Below are positions 56,353 to 64,000 of a stretch of DNA of 64,000 nt, in pieces. The position numbers and the translations under genes were made by a program. The notes beneath the pieces are model-generated. The model saw nothing but the letters and a program-made list of their open reading frames with translations. It was not told where the DNA came from and did no database searches. Position 1 is the first letter of the stretch. Every line of letters begins with the position of its first letter. Source of the stretch: a virus; the IMG/VR virus record IMGVR_UViG_3300032050_000029, positions 1 to 64,000 of that record, one strand, 5' to 3'.

Positions 56353-57018
56353 TTATGGCTTAGGATTGTAATGTTTAACTGGGGAGATTTCTTGTTTGGA
56401 CGCCACTACATCTTCTTTAGTTTCAGTGACTTCAGGTGTTATGGTAACATGACCTACCTTTGAATCACCTATGATAGATGAGGCTTCCACTTTTTCTTCC
56501 ACTACAGTAAGGGCTTCTATTTGTGGTTCTGTAGGTACCTCGGCCGGTTTATTTTCAATTGCCGCCTGTAGAGGTTCCTCAGTTTTTTCAGGTCTAATAT
56601 AATCAACCAATGATTTAATGAATCCTAGAGCCACAATAGGTAATACGGCTCCACTCACAATTGAGAGAATTCTTTTTTGGAATATAGGCTCTTCCTCTTC
56701 AAGACCAAACAGTTCTATCCAAGGCATATAGTTTTCAAGATTTACAAATGCATGAAATGAATTTGCCATCATTTGGAATCCGGTTAAAAGTAGGAATAGA
56801 GTCCATACCATTGTTTTATTTGTCTTATCCAAGATAATAATAGCAGCAAGAGAAGCAGCTGCACCCAATTCAAATCCAATAGCAAGAGCCCAGTTCATAA
56901 TGCCATTATGAGCTAGGTCAAAAAATGCAACAGAGTTAATCATAGAGATTGTAGCTACTAAGAAATAAAGACTACAAAAGATACCTATGATAAAATAATG
57001 AACGAGTTTATTTTTCAT
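56353..57018 (-). CDS. Four-helix membrane protein with acidic cytoplasmic tail
   Basis: 221 residues. Hydrophobic segments at about 7-29, 38-60, 67-88 and 122-145. The remainder is a Glu-rich, disordered tail (KTEEPLQAAIENKPAEVPTE). Could be a host-like membrane protein or holin-type protein; not recognised. Confidence 0.6.
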   Translation of the reverse strand: MKNKLVHYFIIGIFCSLYFLVATISMINSVAFFDLAHNGIMNWALAIGFELGAAASLAAIIILDKTNKTMVWTLFLLLTGFQMMANSFHAFVNLENYMPWIELFGLEEEEPIFQKRILSIVSGAVLPIVALGFIKSLVDYIRPEKTEEPLQAAIENKPAEVPTEPQIEALTVVEEKVEASSIIGDSKVGHVTITPEVTETKEDVVASKQEISPVKHYNPKP

Positions 57019-57039
57019 GACTTAGTTTTAATATTTATT

Positions 57040-57108
57040 TCAGATTAAATCTGTGTGTATCCGTAATATACTATTTAACCAACCACCTTTCCATTCAAAA
57101 TTATTCAT
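57040..57108 (-). CDS. Possible 22-residue peptide in the gap before the fibre gene
   Basis: MNNFEWKGGWLNSILRIHTD then LI. An ATG-to-stop frame in the otherwise empty 57019-57113 interval, with Trp/Gly-rich content that is not random-looking. Evidence is weak. Confidence 0.2.
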   Translation of the reverse strand: MNNFEWKGGWLNSILRIHTDLI

Positions 57109-57113
57109 CTATA

Positions 57114-59390
57114 TTAATAAATTTTAGTTAGCACGAATATATCGGTGTAAATACTATTATTTGCATTGTTGCTAGACCACTGTGCGGTTACATCCAGAGT
57201 ATTAGATGTTGTGGTATCAAATGTTGTAGTATTAATTGTATTAAAACCAAAACCTTCTTGTGAACCGCTTGCAAGTTTAAGAATATGCATTTGACCTAAT
57301 GTTGCTATTCCAGCAGTACCAGCACCACCTATAGCTCTAATTGTAAAATCTATTGTTAGATTCCACACCTGGTTAGTTATACCGCTACCAGGCATAGTTA
57401 ATGGCCCGCTATCTGCAAGAACCACACTTCCACTTTTAATTCTAAGTCTAAGTGTATTACCATTTTGGGCAGACATAATACCACTCATATTTGCGGTAAA
57501 ACTATCACCTACTGCAAATCCATTAGCAGGAACAGATAAAGTTCCAACCCCACTGCCTAAAATACTCAACTCCGTTGTAGTGGCTGTAACTGGAGTTGAG
57601 TTTGCTATCTGTGAAAATAGGCCTGCGCTGGAACTTGCCTGTGGGCCAGTTGATCCAATAAATCCAGTTGATCCTATTAGTCCAGTTGCTCCAGTAAAAC
57701 CTTGCGGACCAGTTGGGCCAGGTATTCCGTTTAAACCGGATGTGCCAGTTGCACCGGTGGCTCCAGTAAAACCCGTTCCAGTGGCTCCAGTAAAACCTGT
57801 TCCAGTTGCTCCAATTAGACCCGGATCCCCTTGGGTTCCAGTGGCCCCAGTAGAACCCATTCCAGTTGCTCCAATAAAACCCATTCCAGTTGCTCCAATT
57901 AGACCTGGGTCACCTTGAGCACCAGTTGCGCCAGTAGAACCTAAACCTGTTGCTCCAATAAAACCTGGATCACCCTGGGTTCCAGTTGCACCAGGATCGC
58001 CCTGTGTGCCAGTTGCGCCGGTTGCACCTTTTTGCGTATATGTTACTTGTTGAGCAGTTAAAATTACAGATGGTACAGCTGGGCGAGTAGGACTAAATGT
58101 TACGGGTATGTACGTAAGTTCAATATCAGTATTAGGACATGACCAATAGAGTTCAATGTAGTCTCCTGCATTTAGTTTTAGTTGATAATTCCATGCAGCA
58201 ACATCCTTTGCCCCAGAGCTCGGTCCTGAAATGAACAAAATGGTGTTAGAGTCAGGGATTGATACTCCATTTTTTGCAAACCAAATATCAACCTCTGCCG
58301 CTAAAGGAGCGGCAAGTATTCTATTAACCTGTGCAGAAAATTGTATATTATAAACACCTTCATATGCAAATGTTAGTTCCGTGTTATTTTGAATAGAAAC
58401 ACCATTTGAATCTGGGTCAGTGTTATTAAATGACATTACATTAACGGCATTAGGTGTTGGATTGGTTTGTGTTTGTGTACTCCAAAAACTACCCCAATAA
58501 CCTAATGTACCACCTGCACCTTGGGGGCCGGTTGCACCTATACCGGTTGCACCAATAAATCCTTGATTACCTTGCGATCCGGTTGAACCAGTAAATCCTT
58601 GATTACCTTGCGATCCGGTTGAACCAGTAAATCCTTGAGTTCCTGTTGCACCAGTTGAACCAGTAAATCCTTGATTACCTTGCGATCCGGTTGAACCAGT
58701 AAATCCTTGTGTTCCTGTTGCACCAGTTGAGCCTTCTCCAGCCAAACCTTGCACACCAGTTGCCCCGTGAATACCTGTTGCTCCAGTTGATCCTATTGCG
58801 TATCCTATACCACTACTACCAGGCTGAGGTGGAATGTATCCAGGAAAACATCCGCTATCTCCACCGTTTTTTGCAATTTTTGAATTAAGAATATTTGCAA
58901 TTAGTAAACATGGAATGCCAAACGTTTCACCATCCGCTCCGGTTGGTGTAGGTACTCCAGTTAAAATTCCTTGCTCACCTGTTAATAAACATTCCTTTAA
59001 TATGATCTCTGCAGAAACAGCACCAGGTGAAGTTAATGTACAGTTAGTTGATAAGCATATTCTAACAAGACCCTTATTTACAATATGACCACCTGTTGTA
59101 GTGTATTGTAAAATCTCAATATCAAATCCTTTTGATCCAGTAGGAACACCAGGATACCAAAAATTTGCAACAACGCATTCAAATTCATTCGTTAATTGAA
59201 TTTGCATTTCGCAAAAACGATCTAGGTCAAGAGGTTGACCATCAGCACCAAAAAACTGAATATCAATACACGCGGATGTACCTTGCATTATATACTTAAT
59301 GCAATCTACTTGTGCTATAATTCTACCGCAAATGGTAAGAGCACACGATGGATCACTTGGCGTTGGTACACCTGGTATGATATTTGCCAT
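57114..59390 (-). CDS. Collagen-like fibre protein
   Basis: 758 residues. Layout: beta-rich N-terminal domain (1-190, many Cys); collagen Gly-X-Y block one (about 200-300, [16 protein letters not shown]-type); C1q/jelly-roll-like domain (about 300-460, [17 protein letters not shown]); collagen block two (about 462-605); C-terminal beta domain to 758. It resembles collagen-like tail or capsid fibres in large phages and may bind a host surface. The repeats are coded by near-identical DNA (58553-58731). Confidence 0.85.
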   Translation of the reverse strand: MANIIPGVPTPSDPSCALTICGRIIAQVDCIKYIMQGTSACIDIQFFGADGQPLDLDRFCEMQIQLTNEFECVVANFWYPGVPTGSKGFDIEILQYTTTGGHIVNKGLVRICLSTNCTLTSPGAVSAEIILKECLLTGEQGILTGVPTPTGADGETFGIPCLLIANILNSKIAKNGGDSGCFPGYIPPQPGSSGIGYAIGSTGATGIHGATGVQGLAGEGSTGATGTQGFTGSTGSQGNQGFTGSTGATGTQGFTGSTGSQGNQGFTGSTGSQGNQGFIGATGIGATGPQGAGGTLGYWGSFWSTQTQTNPTPNAVNVMSFNNTDPDSNGVSIQNNTELTFAYEGVYNIQFSAQVNRILAAPLAAEVDIWFAKNGVSIPDSNTILFISGPSSGAKDVAAWNYQLKLNAGDYIELYWSCPNTDIELTYIPVTFSPTRPAVPSVILTAQQVTYTQKGATGATGTQGDPGATGTQGDPGFIGATGLGSTGATGAQGDPGLIGATGMGFIGATGMGSTGATGTQGDPGLIGATGTGFTGATGTGFTGATGATGTSGLNGIPGPTGPQGFTGATGLIGSTGFIGSTGPQASSSAGLFSQIANSTPVTATTTELSILGSGVGTLSVPANGFAVGDSFTANMSGIMSAQNGNTLRLRIKSGSVVLADSGPLTMPGSGITNQVWNLTIDFTIRAIGGAGTAGIATLGQMHILKLASGSQEGFGFNTINTTTFDTTTSNTLDVTAQWSSNNANNSIYTDIFVLTKIY
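58553..58731. repeat. Tandem repeat within the collagen-like gene
   Basis: Repeats built from AATCCTTGATTACCTTGCGA and TCCGGTTGAACCAGT on the plus strand, in units of about 36-54 bases, coding for [12 protein letters not shown]. Copy number could change by recombination and alter fibre length. Confidence 0.8.
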
Positions 59391-59677
59391 TATTTACCTT
59401 GTAATATTTTGATCTCTTTTTCAATTTCGTTTTGACGCTGTACATCCAACATCTTACGATCTGTTGCTTGGATCATTCTTTTCTCTGCATTTAAGCCTTC
59501 AATCTTTACATCAGCCGCAGAGGGAAGCTTATTAATCAATTCAGTGTTTGCTTTAGATTCCTTTTTAAGTCTCTCTAATTCGCTATCAACTCCGCATGAT
59601 TTAAAGTACAAAAGAATCAAAAGAACTGTGATAACTTTTGATCCATTTTTTGCAAAAAATAAATTAATCTTTTCCAT
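59390..59677 (-). CDS. Membrane-anchored small protein, coiled coil
   Basis: 95 residues from the ATG at 59677 ([20 protein letters not shown]). One membrane segment then a heptad helix ([20 protein letters not shown]) with a Cys near the membrane (FKSCGV, not a convincing lipobox). The longer 59803 start overlaps the leader-protein gene upstream and is rejected. Its stop overlaps the fibre start by one base. Confidence 0.55.
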   Translation of the reverse strand: MEKINLFFAKNGSKVITVLLILLYFKSCGVDSELERLKKESKANTELINKLPSAADVKIEGLNAEKRMIQATDRKMLDVQRQNEIEKEIKILQGK

Positions 59678-59681
59678 ATCT

Positions 59682-59987
59682 TTACTTTGTTTTGAATTCT
59701 TGTTTTGCTTTACTCTTCTCTTTTTTACCTGGAGGTACTCTATGGTAATTTTGAGTTGACCAAGGATCATCTTCCTGACATTGACAATCGTCTTTATGTT
59801 CACTGCATCGTGGGCAATAATCAGATTTATCGTCTAAGTAATCTTGTGCATCCTTTTCGGTCTTTTTATCTGATTCATTATCAGTTTCAATGTCCTCAAT
59901 ATGCTTAGCTGCCTTATGTCTAGTTTGGTCTAATTCCTCAGATAGAAATCTAGCAAAAAAAGTCTCGAATGTCTGAATATGTTTCAT
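59682..59987 (-). CDS. Head-leader protein with Cys cluster
   Basis: 101 residues: MKHIQTFETFFARFLSE|E (17), a longer version of the leader. A CPRCSEHKDDCQC cluster (about 57-69) suggests a zinc knuckle; the C-terminus is basic (GKKEKSKAKQEFKTK). It could be a DNA-binding internal protein. Confidence 0.68.
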   Translation of the reverse strand: MKHIQTFETFFARFLSEELDQTRHKAAKHIEDIETDNESDKKTEKDAQDYLDDKSDYCPRCSEHKDDCQCQEDDPWSTQNYHRVPPGKKEKSKAKQEFKTK

Positions 59988-59994
59988 ATTACGT

Positions 59995-60828
59995 TTACTT
60001 TTTTACTACCAATGCGGCATCTCCAGGTTCTACACCACCATATTTAAGATTTTTGGCTGAATAGTCTGTGTTGTATTCTGGAGTAGATGTTTTAGCAGGA
60101 TCTTCGATCCACACAATTACCACACCGTCTTTATATGCGCATGCTTTCAATACTCCCCAAGTTTCTTCCTTTACAGGGCTCTCTTTTCTGTATTGGTCTC
60201 TAACAGCGTCAATTGCAGTGTTGTCATCGGGTCCGTGCTTAAGGTATTTAGTAACCTTGGCACCAACCACAGATTCAATAAAACTTGCAAGTTCTCTTAC
60301 AACATCACCTCTCCCACTTACATAATCATTCACAAGTCGGTCAGCAAAAGCTCTTACAGAAGAAGCAGGACCTGGTTGTACAGGTATCAGTTCAGGTGTG
60401 TAAGAATCGTAAAGTTTATCTAGCAATGCAATTGTCTTGTTGATTGCTGCAACTGCTTCAGATTCATTTGATACTTGCATTACAAGAGGATGAGAGTATC
60501 TAAACTTAACAAGCTTGAACCCTATACCTTCCATTGCCCTTTCGAACTCTTTGAGGAAAGACGCGTCAATCTTTCCGCTCTTATCTCCGCGTTTCCAGTT
60601 AGTCAAATTCCGAATTGCTTTGTCTATTTCGGGAGATCTCAAGAAGCTGTCTTTGTCGCGAATGTCGGCAAAATCTTGTTTATCCGAAGGAGCTACTGCA
60701 GCTTCCAGGCTGTGGCCTCCTCCGTATTGTTGTCTCAAATTGATCTGAAGGAAGTATGGTCCTCCAGACACTGCTTCATTTAATATGCTTTCATTTAAGA
60801 AGCTCTCGAATGTTTGTATGTGTTTCAT
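59995..60828 (-). CDS. Head-leader protein
   Basis: 277 residues: MKHIQTFESFLNE|SILNE|A, a leader with two potential cut sites (13 and 18). The rest has IDASFLKEFERAMEGIGFKL and a C-terminal GVVIVWIEDPAKTSTP. A clean, well-supported member of the leader family. Unknown mature function. Confidence 0.7.
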   Translation of the reverse strand: MKHIQTFESFLNESILNEAVSGGPYFLQINLRQQYGGGHSLEAAVAPSDKQDFADIRDKDSFLRSPEIDKAIRNLTNWKRGDKSGKIDASFLKEFERAMEGIGFKLVKFRYSHPLVMQVSNESEAVAAINKTIALLDKLYDSYTPELIPVQPGPASSVRAFADRLVNDYVSGRGDVVRELASFIESVVGAKVTKYLKHGPDDNTAIDAVRDQYRKESPVKEETWGVLKACAYKDGVVIVWIEDPAKTSTPEYNTDYSAKNLKYGGVEPGDAALVVKK

Positions 60829-60844
60829 TCATTATTTTGTTTTT

Positions 60845-61588
60845 TTATATATTCTGAGGTAATGGATTGAGTTTATGATACTCCTTTACTAGGGATAAGA
60901 ATTTCTTACCATATTCTTGAATATCATCCCAGGTAAGTTCAAAAACCTGAGGCTCATCATTTTCTACACCTATCCAGATTTCTCCACCGTCCGGTTTTTT
61001 ACCGGTCATTTCCCAATATGCTAGAAAATATGCAGCAATCTGCATAAAATAGTTTTCTATCCATTCTTTTTTCTTTCTCTTACGAGATGTCTTAAAGTCT
61101 AGAATGAGTAGATGAGATAAAACATTCTCGTAAATATTATCTACTCTACCTGCATACCCTCCCATCTGGTGGGAGTAGATCGTCTCCTCGATACTTATAA
61201 CCTTACCAATCTTACTGAAGAGATCATTATTATAAAAACTATAGAATAATTTTCTGCCAACCTCTAATTCATCTTCAGTAAAACCTTCTGCTTCAACAAA
61301 AGTAATGATTTTTTCCTGTGCTTCTCTAAGCCTTTCTTTTTGAGTTTCTTTTTCTGAACCTAAATAATATTCAATCATTTGATGCATGATTGTACCACGA
61401 TTAGCAGAAAACTTAGAGATCTTATCTGCCTCGGCTTCACCAATGTTTTTTCTCCACTTATCAAGTCCAGATGAATCTGTCATTGATCCTAAGATGGTTG
61501 TAACTGATGGGTACTTATGTTCACCTATAACATAGTATCGTTTTCCATTTATTGTCTCGGTCTGTAAAAGAGATTCTTTTGTTGCCAT
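60845..61588 (-). CDS. PD-(D/E)XK exonuclease, MGME1/RecB-like
   Basis: 247 residues. The catalytic core is GRVDNIYE then LLILDFKTSRK (D...DxK) with YFMQIAAYFLAYWEMTG as the helix after it; YPSVTTILGSMTDSS is the N-terminal motif of this family. Acts on single-stranded DNA ends; T4-like phages often carry such an exonuclease. Confidence 0.85.
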   Translation of the reverse strand: MATKESLLQTETINGKRYYVIGEHKYPSVTTILGSMTDSSGLDKWRKNIGEAEADKISKFSANRGTIMHQMIEYYLGSEKETQKERLREAQEKIITFVEAEGFTEDELEVGRKLFYSFYNNDLFSKIGKVISIEETIYSHQMGGYAGRVDNIYENVLSHLLILDFKTSRKRKKKEWIENYFMQIAAYFLAYWEMTGKKPDGGEIWIGVENDEPQVFELTWDDIQEYGKKFLSLVKEYHKLNPLPQNI

Positions 61589-61592
61589 GTTT

Positions 61593-62033
61593 TTAGAATA
61601 ACCAATTAAAGGCAGAAGTAATGCTGCCCCAATAACTGGAAAGTAAAAGATATACTAATCTTAATAATAAGAAAAGTCCGCCTGTCTTAAATAATGATAT
61701 AAGAAATGGCCAAAGCTTAATATAGTCTCTATCGGGTGATAGGATTAAAAGATATGCTTCAGCATCTTGTAAATCAACTAGTTCTGGTGCAATAGCATCG
61801 GCTATTCCCATATTAAGAAACATCGAGTCATATTCACGAAGTTTCATAAGTACATAACCTTCTCTGGAAAATGGTTGATTAACCACTTCTTCAGGCAGAT
61901 TAATAACGGTATAAATTCTACCGACCCAATCTACCCTAAAGCCATTTTCTTTTAGGAGCCCCTCATTTTCCAATGCAATAGCTCTTACCTTTCGCCAGAT
62001 GTTTATTTCATTGATGAGATTAAAAATATACAT
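61593..62033 (-). CDS. Membrane protein, unknown
   Basis: 146 residues. N-terminal cytoplasmic domain of about 90 residues (INEINIWRKVRAIALENEGL, then DSMFLNMGIADAIAPEL) and one or two C-terminal hydrophobic segments (FLISLFKTGGLFLLLRLVYL). Unknown function. Confidence 0.5.
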   Translation of the reverse strand: MYIFNLINEINIWRKVRAIALENEGLLKENGFRVDWVGRIYTVINLPEEVVNQPFSREGYVLMKLREYDSMFLNMGIADAIAPELVDLQDAEAYLLILSPDRDYIKLWPFLISLFKTGGLFLLLRLVYLLLSSYWGSITSAFNWLF

Positions 62034-62052
62034 AGTTCTTTATTTTATCTAT

Positions 62053-62679
62053 TTATGCTTCAGAAAAGAGTTTCATTTTCTCTAACTGTTTCTGAATTAT
62101 TTTTCTACCTCGGAAAATGCGATTCTTTACCGTCTGTAGATTGATATCTTTTTCATGTTCTACCATGATATCAAGAATATCGTTATATGATTTATGATTA
62201 AGGAATCTCTCTATCATGTATCTCTTATACATTGGAGGTAATGCATTAATCGCTTCTTTAGTTAGTCTTACCTGTTCGGTTAAGATATCTTCCTCTGCCC
62301 AGAAATCATCCTCGGTTTTTACATGCATTTCTGGTTCAAGGAAACCATCTCTTGCCGGAGGTTCAACACCTGCATCGGTAAATACATTAATACTTATCTT
62401 TTTATTGCGGAACCTAATCCATCCAATGCATTCATTATATGCAATACGATAGGCCCATGTAGTTATTTGGTAAGATTCATCATATTGATCAATCTTTAAG
62501 TAAACATTTGTTAATGTGGTTGATACAATATCATCAGCCACCGCCGGATCTCTTACGATGTTATTTACATAAGACCATAATCCTGGTCTCATCTTTTTGT
62601 AAAGTTCATTGTAAATTCTTTCTGAGCGAGTTTTCTTAAACTCAATTGCCAGTTCTTTGTAGGTTTTAGATTTTGCCAT
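62053..62679 (-). CDS. RNA polymerase sigma factor, ECF-like
   Basis: 208 residues from the ATG at 62679. Region 2: RPGLWSYVNNIVRDPAVADD and then TWAYRIAYNECIGWIR. Region 4: INALPPMYKRYMIERFLNHK and a helix-turn-helix with QTVKNRIFRGRKIIQKQLEK. Two regions with a short linker suit ECF sigma. It could direct the class A or class B promoters. Longer start at 62733 overlaps the next gene and is rejected. Confidence 0.85.
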   Translation of the reverse strand: MAKSKTYKELAIEFKKTRSERIYNELYKKMRPGLWSYVNNIVRDPAVADDIVSTTLTNVYLKIDQYDESYQITTWAYRIAYNECIGWIRFRNKKISINVFTDAGVEPPARDGFLEPEMHVKTEDDFWAEEDILTEQVRLTKEAINALPPMYKRYMIERFLNHKSYNDILDIMVEHEKDINLQTVKNRIFRGRKIIQKQLEKMKLFSEA

Positions 62680-63211
62680 TTGTAAATTCTTTAATTGCCG
62701 AAAATTTAATTGGTGAATAATTCCAAAAATCAATGCAAACGTTTACACGATTGGATGATCTTAGATCTGTCTTATGTGAAAAGACGGTATGTCCATGAAA
62801 ATGAATAGTCCCTGATGATTTTCCATTCCATACTTCCAACGGATAGTGACAGAGAATAGAATCAAATTGAGGAAGTTCAATAATTTGTTGATCAAGAACC
62901 TCAACGTTTTCAAACTCATCGGCTACTTCCAGTAGAGATTCATCAGAATTTCCAATCATGAAAAAGATTTTGCCTTTAAGCTTTTTCAAAACAGTTCTTG
63001 CGGTATGTGGATCCCACGCAAAATTACCTAAGTGAAAAACGAGGTCAGATGATTTGACCTGCTTATTCCAGTTTTTGATGAATTGATCATTCATATCATC
63101 AATACTTGAAAACTGGGTACGCCTTGCAATATCAAGGATTTGTGGCCTTCCAAACCACGTATCCGATGTAATGTAAAAATCAGAGATTTCTCTTAATTGT
63201 TCTTCAGACAT
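62666..63211 (-). CDS. Degenerate metallophosphoesterase-like protein
   Basis: 181 residues with the fold of small phosphodiesterases but lost ligands: DTW at the DxH position, HLGNFAW for the GD motif, MIGNSDE for GNHD and FHGHTVF for GHxH. LCHYPLEVW keeps one His. It may bind the same ligand or RNA without cleaving it, or use other metals. Overlaps the sigma gene by 14 bases, hinting at joint control. Confidence 0.75.
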   Translation of the reverse strand: MSEEQLREISDFYITSDTWFGRPQILDIARRTQFSSIDDMNDQFIKNWNKQVKSSDLVFHLGNFAWDPHTARTVLKKLKGKIFFMIGNSDESLLEVADEFENVEVLDQQIIELPQFDSILCHYPLEVWNGKSSGTIHFHGHTVFSHKTDLRSSNRVNVCIDFWNYSPIKFSAIKEFTNGKI

Positions 63212-63298
63212 ATCATTGTTTTAAGACAGTATAAAAATACCATCAGTACAAATATAAAACAAAAAAACGAGATTTGAAAATTTTTCGTAGACTTTTTT
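63212..63298 (-). promoter_or_regulatory. Degenerate class C-like intergenic stretch
   Basis: AAAAGTC, GAAAATTTTTC, then TCAAATCTCG and TTTGTTTTATATTTGTA on the minus strand resemble the class C middle block, but GTTAATAAC and the AAACGGATATG leader are absent. A weak promoter for the gene at 62666 is possible. Confidence 0.35.
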
Positions 63299-64000
63299 CT
63301 ACTTTTTTACAGAAAATCTTTTCTTATCGCGTTCCAGTGTTCTTTCAATCATTTCCTTTGAGTATTCGTCTAGTTTTTGAAGAGATTTTTCATCTAGGGG
63401 TTTACCATAGAAGTCTTCATATACTTTCTTATAGATTTCAACTGTGCTATCGAAAGGTACACCGGGCTGGGCATTTGACTCAATAACATAGATCTTACCT
63501 TCTTTATCCTTCATCATATCAAAACAGATGTAAGGAAACTTTTCAAATATTTTGCAGTATTTTTCTAAAACCTTTTTATAGTCTTCTGGAATATTATCAA
63601 CATTTCTCTTAGCATAATTAAATTCCATTTCCTCATCGGTCTTACCATCACCAGATTTTGCCTTACTGTTTGCAGGTGTTCTTTCCATCCAAAAAATAGG
63701 TTGACCTTTAAAGTTAAAGAATCTCATTTCCTCTACCTTATCTACATATTCAGAAAAAGTGTCAAATATCTTTTCATCAAGTTCTTCCATTAATTCAGGC
63801 TTCTTAATAACCTGAATTCCAATACCGCTATGACCATTTGCAGGCTTTGCAATGATAGGAAAGTTTAATTTCTCTAAAGCCTCGTTTTTTGAGTAAACGG
63901 TCTTAGGTACATTTTCATCTTCACCTACAAGTTTATGAAACTCTTTCTTTGATCCAGATAGTGGAATATACTTAGGATGATTATAGATGTTTTCCTCTTT
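63299..64000 (-). CDS. ATP-grasp enzyme (partial, N-terminus off window)
   Basis: Open frame of at least 233 codons to the right edge. FPIIAKPANGHSGIGIQVI is the ATP-grasp nucleotide loop, and FPYICFDMMKDKEGKIYVIE followed by SNAQPG supplies the metal-binding D...E.N. It fits RimK-like or D-Ala-D-Ala-type ligases. Substrate is unknown. The internal ATG at 63790 is not the true start, because conserved sequence extends upstream of it. Confidence 0.8.
   Translation of the reverse strand, partial: KEENIYNHPKYIPLSGSKKEFHKLVGEDENVPKTVYSKNEALEKLNFPIIAKPANGHSGIGIQVIKKPELMEELDEKIFDTFSEYVDKVEEMRFFNFKGQPIFWMERTPANSKAKSGDGKTDEEMEFNYAKRNVDNIPEDYKKVLEKYCKIFEKFPYICFDMMKDKEGKIYVIESNAQPGVPFDSTVEIYKKVYEDFYGKPLDEKSLQKLDEYSKEMIERTLERDKKRFSVKK

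Noticed and set aside
57580-57918. Long plus-strand frame of 112 residues rich in Pro and Val
   Set aside because: It is the complement of the collagen repeats of the fibre gene; its pattern comes from the repeated GATG codons.
58553-58731. Possible CRISPR array
   Set aside because: The repeated units are contiguous coding repeats of a collagen protein with no unique spacers.

Overview
The window looks like part of a large, lytic, T4-related (jumbo-type) tailed-phage genome that infects a Gram-negative Bacteroidetes host. The host call is an inference from four things seen in the sequence. Start codons are preceded by A/T-rich leaders without Shine-Dalgarno sequences. There is a Bacteroidetes-style bS21 ribosomal protein. 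There is a small lipoprotein with the lipobox LASC followed by GGN. Enzymes for Kdo-type (LPS) sugar nucleotides are present. T4-like traits are a polynucleotide 3'-phosphatase related to the C-terminal half of T4 Pnk, a thymidylate synthase, PhoH, a small heat-shock protein, UvsE, an MGME1-like exonuclease, and a family of proteins with T4-type capsid-targeting leaders. Every gene I accept lies on the minus strand, so transcription runs from high to low coordinates. Both ends of the window cut a gene (a glucosaminidase at the left, an ATP-grasp enzyme at the right).

Layout, left to right. 0-5.2 kb: lysis/RNA-repair/translation genes (glucosaminidase, PspC, 3'-phosphatase, bS21), four good tRNAs (Gly, Arg, Leu, Ile) plus one aberrant tRNA-like element, thioredoxin, and sugar genes (KdsD-like SIS isomerase, acyltransferase). 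5.2-13.4 kb: a more GC-rich accessory block of small membrane and unknown proteins, a DUF932-like protein, a RecA/DnaB-type ATPase and a metallopeptidase, interrupted by two non-coding stretches (6.9-7.7 and 12.0-12.5 kb) full of CTAG and palindromes. 13.4-24 kb: head-leader proteins mixed with a sugar/methylation cluster (glycosyltransferase fusions, methylglyoxal synthase, FkbM methyltransferase, cytidylyltransferase), a metallophosphoesterase and a cyclic-phosphate receiver-like protein. 24-31 kb: many small conserved phage proteins, a prolyl-hydroxylase-like enzyme and UvsE. 31-42 kb: glycosyltransferases, 2OG oxygenase-like protein, thymidylate synthase, carbamoyltransferase, IMPDH/GMP reductase and a ClpC-like unfoldase. 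42-48.5 kb: a dense run of eight proteins that start with a capsid-targeting-like leader. 48.5-57 kb: KdsB, four glycosyltransferase-type genes, Hsp20, amidase endolysin, PhoH. 57-64 kb: a collagen-like fibre, two more leader proteins, exonuclease, ECF-like sigma factor, a degenerate metallophosphoesterase and the ATP-grasp enzyme.

Regulation is unusually readable. Two promoter families with exact 17-bp spacers recur: class A (TTTCAG, 17 bp, TATAWT with an upstream CTTGT or CTGT) six times, and class B (TTAAAC, 17 bp, TATAAT, usually preceded by GCA) six times. A third, about 90-bp conserved intergenic unit (class C) contains GTTAATAAC and a block around ATCCCAATTATTTGTATTA and is repeated six to seven times before genes with the leader AAACGGATATG. 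Strong hairpin terminators occur at 7.67, 48.54 and 53.7 kb.

The most interesting system is the set of 15 proteins that begin like MKHIQTFESFLNE, resembling the T4 internal-protein capsid-targeting sequence. Several also carry repeated internal (L/I/V)-x-E sites, which suggests that they are polyproteins packaged in the head and cut by a prohead protease. The passengers include a Dps-like protein and an AAA+ ATPase. Functions are assigned by reading motifs only; no database search was run.
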